Source: Thermus altitudinis (lineage in GTDB: Bacteria; Deinococcota; Deinococci; Deinococcales; Thermaceae). From it: 64,000 nucleotides of DNA. Each line of letters begins with the position of its first letter. Position 1 is the stretch's first letter. This document shows positions 41,048 through 49,761 of the stretch, piece by piece. Made by a program: the position numbers and the translations under genes. The stretch lies in the NCBI RefSeq assembly GCF_022760835.1, contig NZ_JAKTNQ010000004.1, positions 27,632 to 91,631 of the forward strand, given 5' to 3'. A model generated the notes under the pieces. It ran no database searches, was not told the origin of the DNA, and saw only the letters and a program-made list of their open reading frames with translations.

Positions 41048-41124
41048 GGGCCGTTAGCTCAATCGGTCAGAGCGGCCGGCTCATAACCGGACGGTTGCAG
41101 GTTCGAGTCCTGCACGGCCCACCA
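41048..41124 (+). tRNA. tRNA with CAT anticodon (Met or Ile2), 3' half apparently element-supplied
   Basis: Acceptor GGGCCGT pairs with ACGGCCC; anticodon loop CTCATAA gives CAT; T-stem TGCAG/CTGCA; CCA encoded (41122-41124). Elongator tRNA-Met is most likely; tRNA-Ile(CAU), the TilS substrate, cannot be excluded by eye. Its last 40 bases (41085-41124) have a diverged second copy at 42431-42470, on the far side of the TnpB gene. TAATAT at 41029-41034 may be the -10 box. Confidence 0.92.
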
Positions 41125-41250
41125 AAATCCCTTAAAACTGCCGTGGAACTAAGGCGGTGGAAAGCGTCTTACGAACGAAACACAAGTATCAAACCTAAAT
41201 ACATGTAGGAGAGGAGACCGGAGACGATTCCCTTTTATAGAACCTCCTTC

Positions 41251-41256
41251 TAGAAT
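41251..41256 (+). promoter_or_regulatory. -10 box TAGAAT for tnpB (leaderless)
   Basis: TAGAAT ends 6 nt before the GTG at 41263, so the host-type leaderless arrangement is used by the element gene. Confidence 0.5.
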
Positions 41257-41262
41257 GTAGCT

Positions 41263-42414
41263 GTGCAGACCCTTACTCTCCGTTGTACCCTAAGGCCCAC
41301 CCCCGAACAGGTGAGGGCCTTAGAAGCTACCGTAGAGCTGTTCGCCGAGGGTTGCAACCATGCCCTGCGGGTGGCCAAGGAGAGAGGGGAGTTCCGCCGG
41401 TTTAGGCTGCACCATCTTGTCTATAGGGACCTCCGTGCCTTGGGGCTCAGCGCTAACCTGGCAGTACAGGTTATTGCTAGGGTGGGACGCAGGAAGGGAA
41501 GCCGGGCCAAGTTTTACAGGCCCACCTCCTGCACCTTTGACCAACGCACTCTTTCCCTGCGCCTGAAAGATGAAACCATTTCCCTAACTACGGTACGTGG
41601 CCGCATGCTTATCCTCATGAAGCTGGGCAACTACCAACGGGAGTTGTTGAACCGGGCCAAAAGCATCCAAGGTGGGGTACTCACTAAGGGAGCAAAGGGT
41701 AAGTGGTACATCCACCTCCACCTGCGGGTGGAGACTCCAGAGCCTCTTGGCGGTGGAGGAAAAGTGGTGGGAGTGGACCTGGGGCAAAAAGCCTTGGCCA
41801 CCCTCTCCACTGGGTTGCAGTTCTCCGGCGGACCCCTTAGGGGTAAGCGTCTGCACTACCTGAGAAAACGGGCCGAAGTCCGGTCCAAACTGGACCGGCC
41901 TTCTGAACGCACCAAAGGCCTTAAACACCTTTGGGAACGGCTTAGGGGAAGGGAGGCCCGTTTCGTAAACCACACCCTACACACCCTGGCTAAGCGGATC
42001 GTGGACAGCCTGGAACCTGGGGATACCCTGGCCATTGAAGATCTGACCGGGCTCAAGGACCATACTACCAAGAGGGGGAAGAGGGAAAGATACCTCCATA
42101 ATCTCTGGCCCTACGCCCGTTTTCGCTTCTTTGTTGAGTATAAAGCGGCTCTCAAGGGAATCAAGGTGGTGGCGGTGGACCCCCACCACACCTCCCAGGA
42201 GTGTCCCCGGTGTGGCCACGTTGCCAAGGAAAATCGGCGTAGCCAGGCCCTTTTCCGCTGCACGGCGTGCGGGTTTCAGCATAATGCGGATTGGGTGGCT
42301 GCCCATAACATTGCCCGGAGAGCTGGCTCGATGGGCATGGGCCGTTGTAAACCGGCCCGGATTCTGAGGGTGTCTTCTTTCCATCATCTCCCCTTGGAAA
42401 GCCTCCGCCTTTAG
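41263..42414 (+). CDS. tnpB: TnpB RNA-guided nuclease (IS605 OrfB)
   Basis: 383 aa, full length. RuvC residues: Asp172 in VVGVDLGQKA, Glu259 in LAIEDLTGL, Asp343 in NADWVAAHNIARRA. Zinc finger CPRCGH (314-319) and CTACG (333-337). All catalytic residues are present, so it is probably active. TnpB cuts DNA next to a short adjacent motif using an omega RNA transcribed from the element's right end whose guide is the flanking host sequence; here that guide would be tRNA sequence. GTG start. Confidence 0.95.
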   Translation: MQTLTLRCTLRPTPEQVRALEATVELFAEGCNHALRVAKERGEFRRFRLHHLVYRDLRALGLSANLAVQVIARVGRRKGSRAKFYRPTSCTFDQRTLSLRLKDETISLTTVRGRMLILMKLGNYQRELLNRAKSIQGGVLTKGAKGKWYIHLHLRVETPEPLGGGGKVVGVDLGQKALATLSTGLQFSGGPLRGKRLHYLRKRAEVRSKLDRPSERTKGLKHLWERLRGREARFVNHTLHTLAKRIVDSLEPGDTLAIEDLTGLKDHTTKRGKRERYLHNLWPYARFRFFVEYKAALKGIKVVAVDPHHTSQECPRCGHVAKENRRSQALFRCTACGFQHNADWVAAHNIARRAGSMGMGRCKPARILRVSSFHHLPLESLRL

Positions 42415-42450
42415 GTGTGGGGTGGTTTACAACCGGTTGGCTGTGGGTTC
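42300..42450 (+). ncRNA. Putative omega RNA with guide in the displaced tRNA half
   Basis: By analogy with TnpB elements, the guide RNA scaffold spans the end of tnpB and the right-end hairpin up to about 42430; the next ~20 bases (42431-42450, starting AACCGGTTGG) would be the guide. Approximate limits; inferred from family knowledge, not from RNA evidence. Confidence 0.35.
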
Positions 42451-42470
42451 GAGTCCCACACGGCCCACCA
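42431..42470 (+). pseudogene. Displaced 3' half of a CAT tRNA
   Basis: 40 nt matching the last 40 nt of the intact tRNA in length, ends (AACCGG...ACGGCCCACCA) and T-loop (TTCGAGTCC), but with a different, self-consistent T-stem (TGTGG/CCACA). It would pair with the 5' GGGCCGT acceptor. It lacks a 5' half. A strong terminator follows 19 bp downstream, as expected for the original tRNA 3' end. Confidence 0.75.
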
Positions 42471-42488
42471 GCTCCAGGACGGCAAAAC

Positions 42489-42520
42489 CCCCGCCCCCCT
42501 GCGGGGGCGGGGAAGCTTTT
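42489..42520 (+). terminator. Intrinsic terminator downstream of tRNA fragment
   Basis: Perfect 10-bp stem CCCCGCCCCC/GGGGGCGGGG (42489-42498, 42503-42512), then AAGCTTTT. Probably the ancestral tRNA terminator. Confidence 0.75.
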
Positions 42521-42551
42521 GGTACGGCAACCCTTCTGGCAGAATCAAAGC

Positions 42552-42881
42552 ATGGACGCCCTGGAAGCCTTCCAAGCCCTGGATTTGCGCGTGGGCCGTA
42601 TTCTTAAGGCCGAGCCCCACGAGAAAGCCCGCAAGCCCAGCTATAAGCTTTGGATAGACCTGGGTCCTTTGGGCATCAAGCAAAGTTCCGCCCAGATCAC
42701 GGAACTCTACCGCCCGGAAGACCTCTTGGGCCGCTTGGTGGTGTGCGCGGTGAACCTAGGTACCCGCCTCATCGCCGGGTTTCCCTCGGAGGTCCTGGTC
42801 CTGGGGGCCAAGGACGGGGAGGGCCGGGTGGTCCTCCTCACCGTGGAGCGGGAGGTGCCCCTAGGGGAGAAGGTCTTCTAA
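42552..42881 (+). CDS. csaA: CsaA-like tRNA-binding-domain protein
   Basis: 109 aa OB-fold protein: LDLRVGRILKAEPHEKARKPSYKLWIDLGPLGIKQSSAQIT, VVCAVNLGTRLIAGFPSEVLVLGA. CsaA is a dimeric tRNA-binding protein with export-chaperone activity in Bacillus. ATG 42552 chosen because CAGAAT lies 6 nt upstream; the open frame before it runs through the tRNA fragment. Its stop overlaps the SIS gene end by 4 bp. Confidence 0.92.
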   Translation: MDALEAFQALDLRVGRILKAEPHEKARKPSYKLWIDLGPLGIKQSSAQITELYRPEDLLGRLVVCAVNLGTRLIAGFPSEVLVLGAKDGEGRVVLLTVEREVPLGEKVF

Positions 42882-43909
42882 CGGGTCCGGGTCACCTTGG
42901 TGAGGTGCCGGGGCCGGTCCGGGTCCAGGCCCCGGGCCCGGGCCAAGGCCTCCGCCTTGGGGTAGAAGGCCTGGGCTAGGAGAAGAGGGGTGGTTTCGGG
43001 CTCAGAGCCCACAGGAAGCGCCAGGGGGGAATCCGCCAAGGCTAGGGCGTCGGGTTCAGGGGAGAGGACGAGAAGATGAGCTCCTTTAGCCCTTAGCCCC
43101 TCCAGGATGGCAAGAAGGGTATCCGAGGCCTCATCCTTTTGCACCAGGGCCAGCACAGGAAAGCCGGGCTCCAATAGCGCCTGGGGCCCATGCAGAAACT
43201 CCGCCGCCGAAAGCCCCTCCGCATGAAGCCCCGCCACCTCCTTGAGCTTCAAGGCCGCCTCGAGGGCCACGGGATAGGTGAACCCCCGCCCCAGGACGAA
43301 AAGGTTTTCTCCATCCTCCAGGTAATCCAGCTCCCCCGAGGTTTCCAAGGCCCGGTGCAAGGCCTCGGGTAAGGTGGGAAGGACCTGGCGCAGGCGGGAT
43401 TCCTCCACCAGGTGGGCCAGGAGGTGAAGGGTGGCGGCCAGCATGGCGAGAAAGCTCTTGGTGGCGGCCACCGCCCTCTCCTCCCCGGCATGGAGGGGAA
43501 GGACCACCTCCGCCATTCGGGCCAGGGGGCTCTCCTCCCGGTTCACCAGGGCCACCGTGAGGACACCCTGCGCCCGGTAGGCGGCCACGGCCTCTAGGAG
43601 ATCCGGGCTCTCCCCGCTTTGGCTGTAGGCCAGAAGGAGCGAAGGAAAGGGCACCCGGGGCCGGGCCCGGTAGAGGGTGAGGACCGAAGGGGCCAAGGAG
43701 AGGACCGGCCATTCCAGGCGGGCCTCGAGGAGGTACTTGGCCAAAAGGGCCGCGTGGTCGGAACTGCCCCGGGCCACGGTAAGGGTAAGGCTCGGTGGGC
43801 GCTTCCTCAGGAAGCGGGCCAGGCCCTGCACCTCACCCTCGTTCTCCCGAAGGAGACGCTCTATGACCTTAGGAGCCTCCTCCGCCTCGGCGCGCATCCA
43901 AGAGGCCAT
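42878..43909 (-). CDS. SIS-domain sugar-phosphate isomerase/deaminase (GlmS C-terminal-like, NagB-II type)
   Basis: 343 aa with two SIS domains and no glutamine amidotransferase domain. First [21 protein letters not shown] and [18 protein letters not shown]; second: [38 protein letters not shown]. Such free-standing isomerase halves act as glucosamine-6-phosphate deaminases or in related amino sugar use. ATG 43909 with TATAGT 6 nt upstream; the frame is open much further but that part is antisense to uvrA. Confidence 0.88.
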   Translation of the reverse strand: MASWMRAEAEEAPKVIERLLRENEGEVQGLARFLRKRPPSLTLTVARGSSDHAALLAKYLLEARLEWPVLSLAPSVLTLYRARPRVPFPSLLLAYSQSGESPDLLEAVAAYRAQGVLTVALVNREESPLARMAEVVLPLHAGEERAVAATKSFLAMLAATLHLLAHLVEESRLRQVLPTLPEALHRALETSGELDYLEDGENLFVLGRGFTYPVALEAALKLKEVAGLHAEGLSAAEFLHGPQALLEPGFPVLALVQKDEASDTLLAILEGLRAKGAHLLVLSPEPDALALADSPLALPVGSEPETTPLLLAQAFYPKAEALARARGLDPDRPRHLTKVTRTR

Positions 43910-43915
43910 GAGTCC

Positions 43916-43977
43916 ACTATAGGCCACGGGAAGCACCCCCCGGCCACCTGGTCCTTGCCAGAGGGTAGTGGTATACT
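43916..43977. promoter_or_regulatory. Divergent leaderless promoters of the SIS gene and uvrA
   Basis: TATAGT (43921-43916, minus) ends 6 nt before ATG 43909; TATACT (43972-43977, plus) ends 7 nt before ATG 43985. Confidence 0.6.
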
Positions 43978-43984
43978 TCCACGG

Positions 43985-46843
43985 ATGGACCGCATCGTCA
44001 TCCGGGGGGCACGGGAGCACAACCTCAAGAACATCAGCCTGGAGCTCCCGCGGGGCAAGTTCATCGTCATCACTGGGGTTTCCGGCTCGGGCAAGAGCAC
44101 CCTGGCCTTTGACACCATCTACGCGGAAGGGCAACGGCGCTATGTGGAAAGCCTCTCCAGCTACGCCCGCCAGTTCTTGGGGGTCATGGACAAGCCCGAG
44201 GTGGAAAGCATAGAGGGCCTTTCCCCGGCCATCTCCATTGATCAAAAGACCACCAGCCACAACCCCCGCTCCACCGTGGGCACGGTGACGGAGATCCACG
44301 ACTACCTCCGCCTCCTCTATGCCCGCATCGGCACCGCCTACTGCCCGGAATGCGGCCGCCCCATTGAGAAGCAGTCCGCCAGCGAGATCACCGACCGCCT
44401 CCTGCAAAAACCCCCGGGCACCCGGGCCATCCTCATGGCGCCCGTGGTGCGGGGAAGAAAGGGGGAATACCGCAAGCTTTTCCAGCAACTCCTGAAGGAA
44501 GGCTACGCCCGGGTGCGGGTGGACGGGGTCATCTACCTCCTGGAGGAGGCCCAGAACCTCAATCTGGAAAAGTACGAGAAGCACGATATAGACCTGGTGG
44601 TGGACCGGGTGGCCCTTAAGGAGGAGGAACGCCCCCGCATCGCCGAGGCGGTGGAGCTGGCCCTTCTTAGGGGCGAGGGGCTTTTGCGGGTCCTGTACCC
44701 GGATAGTGGCCAAGAGGAGCTTTACTCGGAAAAGTTCGCCTGCCCCGAGCATGGGAGCGTCCTGGAGGAGCTGGAGCCCCGCATCTTTTCCTTCAACGCC
44801 CCCTACGGGGCCTGCCCCGCCTGCTCGGGCCTGGGCTACAAGCAGGAGTTTGACCCCGAGCTCATCGTCAACCCCGAGCTCTCCCTGGCCGAGGGGGCCA
44901 TCCTGCCTTGGGCCCGGGGTAGGGACACGGGGCGAAGTTACCTCTGGGACCGGCTTCGGGCCCTGGCGGAACACCTGGGCTTTGACCTCAAAACCCCCTT
45001 CAAGGACCTGCCGGAGGAGGCCAAACAGGCGGTGCTCTACGGCCTCCCCGAGCCCTTTGAGGTGGTCTTCCGCCGGGGAGGGAAGGAAACCTTCCGGGTG
45101 GAGGTCCACTACGAGGGGGTGATCCCCTGGTTGCAGAAGCGCTACCAGGAGGCGGAATCCGAAGGGGTCAAGGAGGTGCTGGAAGGGTTTATGTCGCAAA
45201 AGCCCTGCCCGGTCTGCGGCGGCACCCGCTACAAGAAGGAGGTGCTCTCCGTGAAGGTGGCGGGCAAAAACATCGCCGAGGTTTCGGCCCTGCCGGTTCG
45301 CGAGGCCCTGGAGTTTTTCCGGGACCTCGAGGCCCATCTCCCCCCCTTCCAGGCCCAGATCGCCCGCCCCATCCTGCGGGAGATCGTGGAAAGGCTGGGG
45401 TTTTTGGTGGGGGTAGGGCTGGACTACCTCACCCTGGACCGCGCCGCCAACACCCTCTCCGGAGGGGAGGCCCAGCGGATCCGCCTGGCCACCCAGGTGG
45501 GTAGCGGCCTCACCGGGGTGCTCTATGTCCTGGACGAGCCCAGCATCGGCCTGCACCCCAAGGACAACCAGCGCCTCATCGCCACCTTGAAGCGCTTACA
45601 GGGCCTCGGCAACACCCTGATCGTGGTGGAGCACGACGAGGAGACCATGCGGGCCGCGGACTGGATCGTGGACATGGGGCCGGGGGCCGGCATCCACGGG
45701 GGGGAGGTGGTGGCCCAAGGCCCCTTGGAGGAGATTCTCCGAAGCCCCCAAAGCCTCACCGGGGCCTACCTAAGGGGAGAGAAGAAAATCCCCGTGCCCA
45801 AGGAGCGCCGGAAGGGCAACGGCAAGTGGCTGGTGCTAAGGGGAGCCCGGGAGCACAACCTGAAAGGGGTCACCCTACGCATCCCCTTGGGCCGCTTCGT
45901 GGCGGTAACGGGGCCTTCGGGCTCGGGCAAGAGCACCCTGATCCACGATGTCCTCTACGCCGCCTTGGCGCAAAGGCTCATGCGGGCCAAGACCACCCCG
46001 GGGGCCTTTGAGGCCCTGGAGGGCCTCGAGCACCTGGACAAGGTCATTGAAATAGACCAGTCCCCCATCGGCCGCACCCCCCGCTCCAACCCCGCCACCT
46101 ACACCGGAATCTTTGACGAGATCCGCGACCTCTTCGCCAAAACCCCCGAGGCCAGGAAACGGGGCTACGGCCCAGGCCGCTTCTCCTTCAACGTGAAAGG
46201 GGGGCGGTGCGAGGCCTGCGGGGGCGACGGCACGGTGAAGATCGAGATGCTCTTTTTGCCCGACCTCTACGTGCCCTGCGAGGTGTGTAAGGGCAAGCGC
46301 TACAACAAGGAGACCCTGGAGGTGAAGCTCCGGGGCAAGAGCATCGCTGACGTCCTGGACATGACCGCCGAGGAAGCCCTGGACTTTTTCCAGCACGTCC
46401 CCACCATCGCCCGCAAGCTCCAGCTCATGGTGGACGTGGGCCTGGGGTACATGCGCCTGGGCCAGCCCTCCCCCACCCTTTCCGGCGGGGAGGCCCAACG
46501 GATCAAGCTGGCCACGGAGCTGGGCCGCAAGGCCACGGGCCGCACCCTCTACATCCTGGACGAGCCCACCACCGGCCTTCACTTTGACGACGTGGCCAAG
46601 CTCCTGGACGTGCTCCACCGCCTGGTGGACGCCGGCAACACCGTGGTGGTCATTGAGCATAACTTGGACGTGGTGAAGACCGCGGACTGGGTCATTGACC
46701 TGGGCCCCGAGGGAGGGGACCGGGGAGGGGAGATCGTGGCCGAGGGCACCCCGGAGGAGGTAGCCCTTTCGGGAAGCCCCACGGGGCTCTTCCTGGCCCG
46801 GATCCCCGAGATCGCCGAAAGGCTAAAGGTGGCGGCGGACTAG
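43985..46843 (+). CDS. uvrA: UvrABC excinuclease subunit A
   Basis: 952 aa, full length. Damage-recognition ATPase of nucleotide excision repair. First Walker [14 protein letters not shown], insertion zinc module CPEHGS...CPACSGLGY and CPVCGG, signature [12 protein letters not shown] with [11 protein letters not shown], second Walker [14 protein letters not shown], zinc finger [27 protein letters not shown] (Cys positions as in UvrA), second signature [12 protein letters not shown] with [11 protein letters not shown]. The frame is open upstream to 43619, but ATG 43985 after TATACT is the true start. Confidence 0.97.
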   Translation: MDRIVIRGAREHNLKNISLELPRGKFIVITGVSGSGKSTLAFDTIYAEGQRRYVESLSSYARQFLGVMDKPEVESIEGLSPAISIDQKTTSHNPRSTVGTVTEIHDYLRLLYARIGTAYCPECGRPIEKQSASEITDRLLQKPPGTRAILMAPVVRGRKGEYRKLFQQLLKEGYARVRVDGVIYLLEEAQNLNLEKYEKHDIDLVVDRVALKEEERPRIAEAVELALLRGEGLLRVLYPDSGQEELYSEKFACPEHGSVLEELEPRIFSFNAPYGACPACSGLGYKQEFDPELIVNPELSLAEGAILPWARGRDTGRSYLWDRLRALAEHLGFDLKTPFKDLPEEAKQAVLYGLPEPFEVVFRRGGKETFRVEVHYEGVIPWLQKRYQEAESEGVKEVLEGFMSQKPCPVCGGTRYKKEVLSVKVAGKNIAEVSALPVREALEFFRDLEAHLPPFQAQIARPILREIVERLGFLVGVGLDYLTLDRAANTLSGGEAQRIRLATQVGSGLTGVLYVLDEPSIGLHPKDNQRLIATLKRLQGLGNTLIVVEHDEETMRAADWIVDMGPGAGIHGGEVVAQGPLEEILRSPQSLTGAYLRGEKKIPVPKERRKGNGKWLVLRGAREHNLKGVTLRIPLGRFVAVTGPSGSGKSTLIHDVLYAALAQRLMRAKTTPGAFEALEGLEHLDKVIEIDQSPIGRTPRSNPATYTGIFDEIRDLFAKTPEARKRGYGPGRFSFNVKGGRCEACGGDGTVKIEMLFLPDLYVPCEVCKGKRYNKETLEVKLRGKSIADVLDMTAEEALDFFQHVPTIARKLQLMVDVGLGYMRLGQPSPTLSGGEAQRIKLATELGRKATGRTLYILDEPTTGLHFDDVAKLLDVLHRLVDAGNTVVVIEHNLDVVKTADWVIDLGPEGGDRGGEIVAEGTPEEVALSGSPTGLFLARIPEIAERLKVAAD

Positions 46844-47478
46844 GCCTTGGCCTTGGCGGATTTCCTGGAAACCGGGGCAGGTTGGCTGCGGGCCAGGATC
46901 CCCTCCAGGGCCAAGGACAGGGATTTGTCCAGCTCTTCCGCGAAATCCCGATTAGGGGTATAGGCCGCCCAGCGCAAGGCGGCTAGGAAGTAAAGGTCAG
47001 CCAAGGTACGGCCCATGCGCTCCAAGGAAAGGTCCTGGCGCACCACCCCCTTCTCCTTTAGGGGCTTCAACACCTCCGCGATCAGATCGCCCAAAGGCAG
47101 GGCCATAAAGGCCGCCTTGGCCCGGATGGGGTCAGGGTTTAATAGCTCGTAAAGAAGAGGCAGAAGAAGGTCCTTCTCCGCTTGGGTAAAACCCGCAAGC
47201 CTCTGGAAAAGGAAGCGCAGAAGGGCTAGAGGGTCTTCCCCTTGGGCCAGCCCACGCCTAACCTGCTCCCGAAGGTCCGCCAACAGGAGGCTTCCGTACT
47301 CCAGGAGCACCGCCTCCTTGTAGGGGTAGTAGTTGAAGAAGGTACCCCGGGACACGTGGGCGGCCTTGGCGATATCCGTGGCGGTAGTCTCTTGGAAACC
47401 CTGCTGGCGAAAAAGGGCCATGGCCGCCTGGAAGATGCGCTCCCGACGGCGCTTTTTCTGATACTCCCTTACGGTCAT
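46840..47478 (-). CDS. TetR-family transcriptional regulator
   Basis: 212 aa from ATG 47478 ([16 protein letters not shown]); TACACT ends 6 nt upstream. N-terminal helix-turn-helix [45 protein letters not shown]; the C-terminal ligand domain is unremarkable. The last residues are basic (SRKSAKAKA). Its promoter carries an 11-bp palindrome (47501-47511), suggesting autorepression; targets may include the upstream DJ-1-like and FAD genes. Converges on uvrA with a 4-bp overlap. Confidence 0.92.
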   Translation of the reverse strand: MTVREYQKKRRRERIFQAAMALFRQQGFQETTATDIAKAAHVSRGTFFNYYPYKEAVLLEYGSLLLADLREQVRRGLAQGEDPLALLRFLFQRLAGFTQAEKDLLLPLLYELLNPDPIRAKAAFMALPLGDLIAEVLKPLKEKGVVRQDLSLERMGRTLADLYFLAALRWAAYTPNRDFAEELDKSLSLALEGILARSQPAPVSRKSAKAKA

Positions 47479-47484
47479 GAAAGC

Positions 47485-47514
47485 AGTGTACTCCTGCCCA
47501 AACTTAAAGTTCAA
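47485..47514 (-). promoter_or_regulatory. TetR gene promoter with palindromic operator candidate
   Basis: TTGAAC (47514-47509), 18-bp spacer, TACACT (47490-47485), ATG at 47478. AACTT-A-AAGTT (47501-47511) is a perfect short palindrome overlapping the -35 box. The promoter lies inside and just after the end of the upstream gene. Confidence 0.6.
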
Positions 47515-47998
47515 TCACCTTTTGGGCCCAGTCCGCTAAGGCCTGGAGGAGGGTCAGGCCTCCTAGGGTGGAATACACCTTCGCCTCCCGGTGGAAGGAG
47601 CCCTCCCCCACCTGGTACCCCTGCCTAACCAGGGACCGGGCCACCTCCCCCGGGGCCACCACCCGGGTAGGAAGCCTCCCCACCTCGGCCAGGAAAAGGT
47701 GGGCGTTAAAGCCTAAAAACACCGCCTCCAAACCCTCCCAGATCTCCTCCAAAAAGGCCAGGTAGGTGGGGTCTTGGGCCATGCGGCCGGGCCTCCTAGC
47801 CCCGGGGATGAAGAGGGCCCTAGGAGGAGGGGCTGCGGGAAAGGCGTAGGTGGGGGTCCAGACGGATCCCGCCAGGGCTGGGGTTCCCTTCCGCCCCTTG
47901 GCCACGGTGTAGGCGGGGTATTCCAAGCGCCGGGCCGCCTCCAGGGCTAAGGCCGCCTCCAGCTCGGAAAACTCGGGGAGGAGGAGGATGGCCAGCAC
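47504..47998 (-). CDS. DJ-1/PfpI-like protein lacking the nucleophile cysteine
   Basis: 164 aa. The order of elements fits the DJ-1/GATase1-like fold: MLAILLLPEFSELEAALALEAARRL, ALFIPGARRPGRM, VFLGFNAHLFLAEVGRLPTRVV, YSTLGGLTLLQALADWA. Where the family has a nucleophile Cys (x-C-x-G-A-x-x-L-A-x-A-G), this protein has LGFNAHLFLAEVG, and no cysteine occurs in it. Probably a ligand-binding or structural member. Located directly before the TetR gene. Confidence 0.65.
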   Translation of the reverse strand: MLAILLLPEFSELEAALALEAARRLEYPAYTVAKGRKGTPALAGSVWTPTYAFPAAPPPRALFIPGARRPGRMAQDPTYLAFLEEIWEGLEAVFLGFNAHLFLAEVGRLPTRVVAPGEVARSLVRQGYQVGEGSFHREAKVYSTLGGLTLLQALADWAQKVIEL

Positions 47999-48007
47999 GT
48001 TAACCCA

Positions 48008-49720
48008 TTATGGCAGAAGCCGGTACAAAATAAGGGCGGCCTCCCCCCGGGTGACGGGATCGCCACCCGCAAGCCCGCCCTCTCCCAAGGCCTGAAGGAT
48101 CTTGTTCAGCACGGACCTCCTCAAGGGCCTATGCAACTCTCCCCGGAAAAGCTCCCGGGCCTTCAACACCACCCTGAGGCGCTCCTCGGGTCCCTTCGCC
48201 CGATAGTAGTGCTCCAGGTTAGCCAAAAAGTCCCCCAGGAGAATGGGTTCGGAAAGGCCCAGGGAACCCTTTAGGTAATAGGGGCCAGCGAACAACCCCC
48301 GCCGCAAGAGGGCCACCGCCTCCCGGTACCCCGGCCTATCCGCCTCCACCCGTTCCCCTTTCGGGGAGGAGAGCCTAGCCCCCCTTTGGACCAGCCGCTT
48401 GCGCAGGGCCTCAAGGCCCGGGGCGCTCCCAGCCAACTCGGGAAAACCGGCCAGAGGCACCTTGCCAAGCCCTGCCTGGGGGGCCTTGCGCAAGAGGGCC
48501 GCCGCCACCCCTGCCGCCTCTCCCAAAGCCATCTGGAGGGGAACCACCCGGGCGGAGAAGGCGGCCACGCTGTCAAATCCCGCCGCCTGGGAAACCACCA
48601 GCAGGTTCCTCAGCTCCTGGGGCACCAGGCTGCGGAAGGGCACCCCGTAAGGCACCGGAGTACCCAGAAGGTAAGGGGTTTCCCCGGGGAAGTAGGCCTG
48701 GCCGTCCAAGGGGTACCCCCCTAAGGCCACGGCGTCGGGAAAGGTCCGGCCCAGGAGGACCTCATCCGCCCTTAGGCGGTAAAGGGCCTTAAGGTGGCGG
48801 CTTTCCCGTAGGTAGAGGTCCGGGGCCACCCCAGCCAGGCGAGCTGTGCCGAAGAGCAGAGGATCCTTCTCCCGCAGGTAGGCCACCACCCGTTCGGCCT
48901 CGAGGGCCGCCTCCCGCCGGATGCGCTCCAGGCTTAGGGGATCCGCCCCCTCCATCCCAAAGAGGAGGAGGGCGTTAACCAAGAGGCTCCCATCGTCCTG
49001 GCGGGCCAGGTTCAAGCCCCGAAGGGCATAGCGGTTGGGATCGGAGGGGAGGTAACCCCGCACCAGACTCGCAAAGCCCCAGCCGCTTCGCCCCCAGGCC
49101 CCTGCCCCTGTGCGCAGCACCTGGCCCTCGTAGTTAAGGGTTAGGAAGACGGCGCCCCAGGGAACCCCCTCCAAGCGGAAGACCAAAGTGGCCGCCATGC
49201 TCCTGGAGTCCAGACCCGTATCCTCCCGGCCCTGGGTGAAACTGGCCCCAGCGCGAAAGGCCAGGTCCGCGGTATCGCTGGCGTCCACAAAGTAAGGGGC
49301 TAGAATAGGACCCTCCGGGGTCACTACCCGGGTCAGGCGGCCCGCCTCCACCTCCACCCGGTCCAAGGAAGCCTGGAGCCTTACCTCCACCCCTGCCTCC
49401 CGGAGCATGGCCCAGAAGGCCTCCTCCGCCCGCTTCACATCAAAGGAAGCCTCCTGCCCGATGCGGCGGTAAAAGTCGCGAAAGAGACCTCCTTGGAGAA
49501 GACCCTCTTGGTCCTTGGCCAGGTCCAGGGTGGCCAGCCACCCTTGGGTGAGAACCCCCCCTACTCCCCGGCCGGGCTCCAGCAAAAACACCCGAAGGCC
49601 CTCTTGGGCTGCAGCCACCGCCGCCGTCACCCCCTGGGGGGTGGCGCCGTAGACCACCAGGTCGTACTGGGCCCAGGCCAGATTCCACCCAATAACGAAG
49701 GCTAGGAGAAGGAAGCGCAT
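48008..49720 (-). CDS. Exported FAD-dependent oxidoreductase with SLH-like tail
   Basis: 570 aa from ATG 49720, giving the signal peptide MRFLLLAFVIGWNLAWA-Q; a GTG at 49741 would bury it. FAD-binding DLVVYGATPQGVTAAVAAAQEGLRVFLLEP and the VDASDTADLAFRAGA and LVVSQAAGFDSVAAFSARVVPLQMALGEAAG segments fit the FAD_oxidored (pfam12831-like) proteins. The extreme C-terminus GDPVTRGEAALILYRLLP resembles part of an S-layer homology repeat, so it may associate with the cell wall. Substrate unknown. Confidence 0.75.
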   Translation of the reverse strand: MRFLLLAFVIGWNLAWAQYDLVVYGATPQGVTAAVAAAQEGLRVFLLEPGRGVGGVLTQGWLATLDLAKDQEGLLQGGLFRDFYRRIGQEASFDVKRAEEAFWAMLREAGVEVRLQASLDRVEVEAGRLTRVVTPEGPILAPYFVDASDTADLAFRAGASFTQGREDTGLDSRSMAATLVFRLEGVPWGAVFLTLNYEGQVLRTGAGAWGRSGWGFASLVRGYLPSDPNRYALRGLNLARQDDGSLLVNALLLFGMEGADPLSLERIRREAALEAERVVAYLREKDPLLFGTARLAGVAPDLYLRESRHLKALYRLRADEVLLGRTFPDAVALGGYPLDGQAYFPGETPYLLGTPVPYGVPFRSLVPQELRNLLVVSQAAGFDSVAAFSARVVPLQMALGEAAGVAAALLRKAPQAGLGKVPLAGFPELAGSAPGLEALRKRLVQRGARLSSPKGERVEADRPGYREAVALLRRGLFAGPYYLKGSLGLSEPILLGDFLANLEHYYRAKGPEERLRVVLKARELFRGELHRPLRRSVLNKILQALGEGGLAGGDPVTRGEAALILYRLLP

Positions 49721-49761
49721 AATCCAATGGGCCTTCCCCACCCAAGGCCCCGGATAGCCTC

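Larger units (their letters stand above)
41085..42430 (+). mobile_element. IS200/IS605-type TnpB element inserted in a tRNA anticodon loop (proposed)
   Basis: The interval lies between base 41084 (end of CTCAT) and 42431, where an unattached tRNA 3' half starts with AACCGG. Read this way, the element inserted just after the CAT anticodon and its left end (41085-41124) supplies a 40-nt replacement 3' half, keeping the tRNA intact. No tnpA is present. The left end after the tRNA contains a hairpin ACTGCC/GGCGGT (41137-41158); the right end contains a degenerate GCCTCCGCC-TTTA-GGTGTGGGG hairpin near 42400-42425, of the kind at TnpB element right ends. The 138 bp from 41125 to 41262 hold no gene and are less GC-rich than the host. 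Boundaries are inferred. Confidence 0.6.

Noticed and set aside
41263..42414. Cas12-type effector with CRISPR array
   Set aside because: The protein is TnpB-sized (383 aa) and no direct-repeat/spacer array occurs nearby or anywhere in the window.
41085..42470. Integrase-driven genomic island using the tRNA as attachment site
   Set aside because: No tyrosine or serine recombinase lies between the two tRNA halves, and the halves differ at several positions rather than being identical att repeats.
43910..45556. A very long minus-strand open frame continuing upstream of the SIS gene (892 codons in all)
   Set aside because: It is antisense to uvrA, which is certain; the real SIS start is ATG 43909 behind a TATAGT box. 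High GC makes long antisense frames common here.
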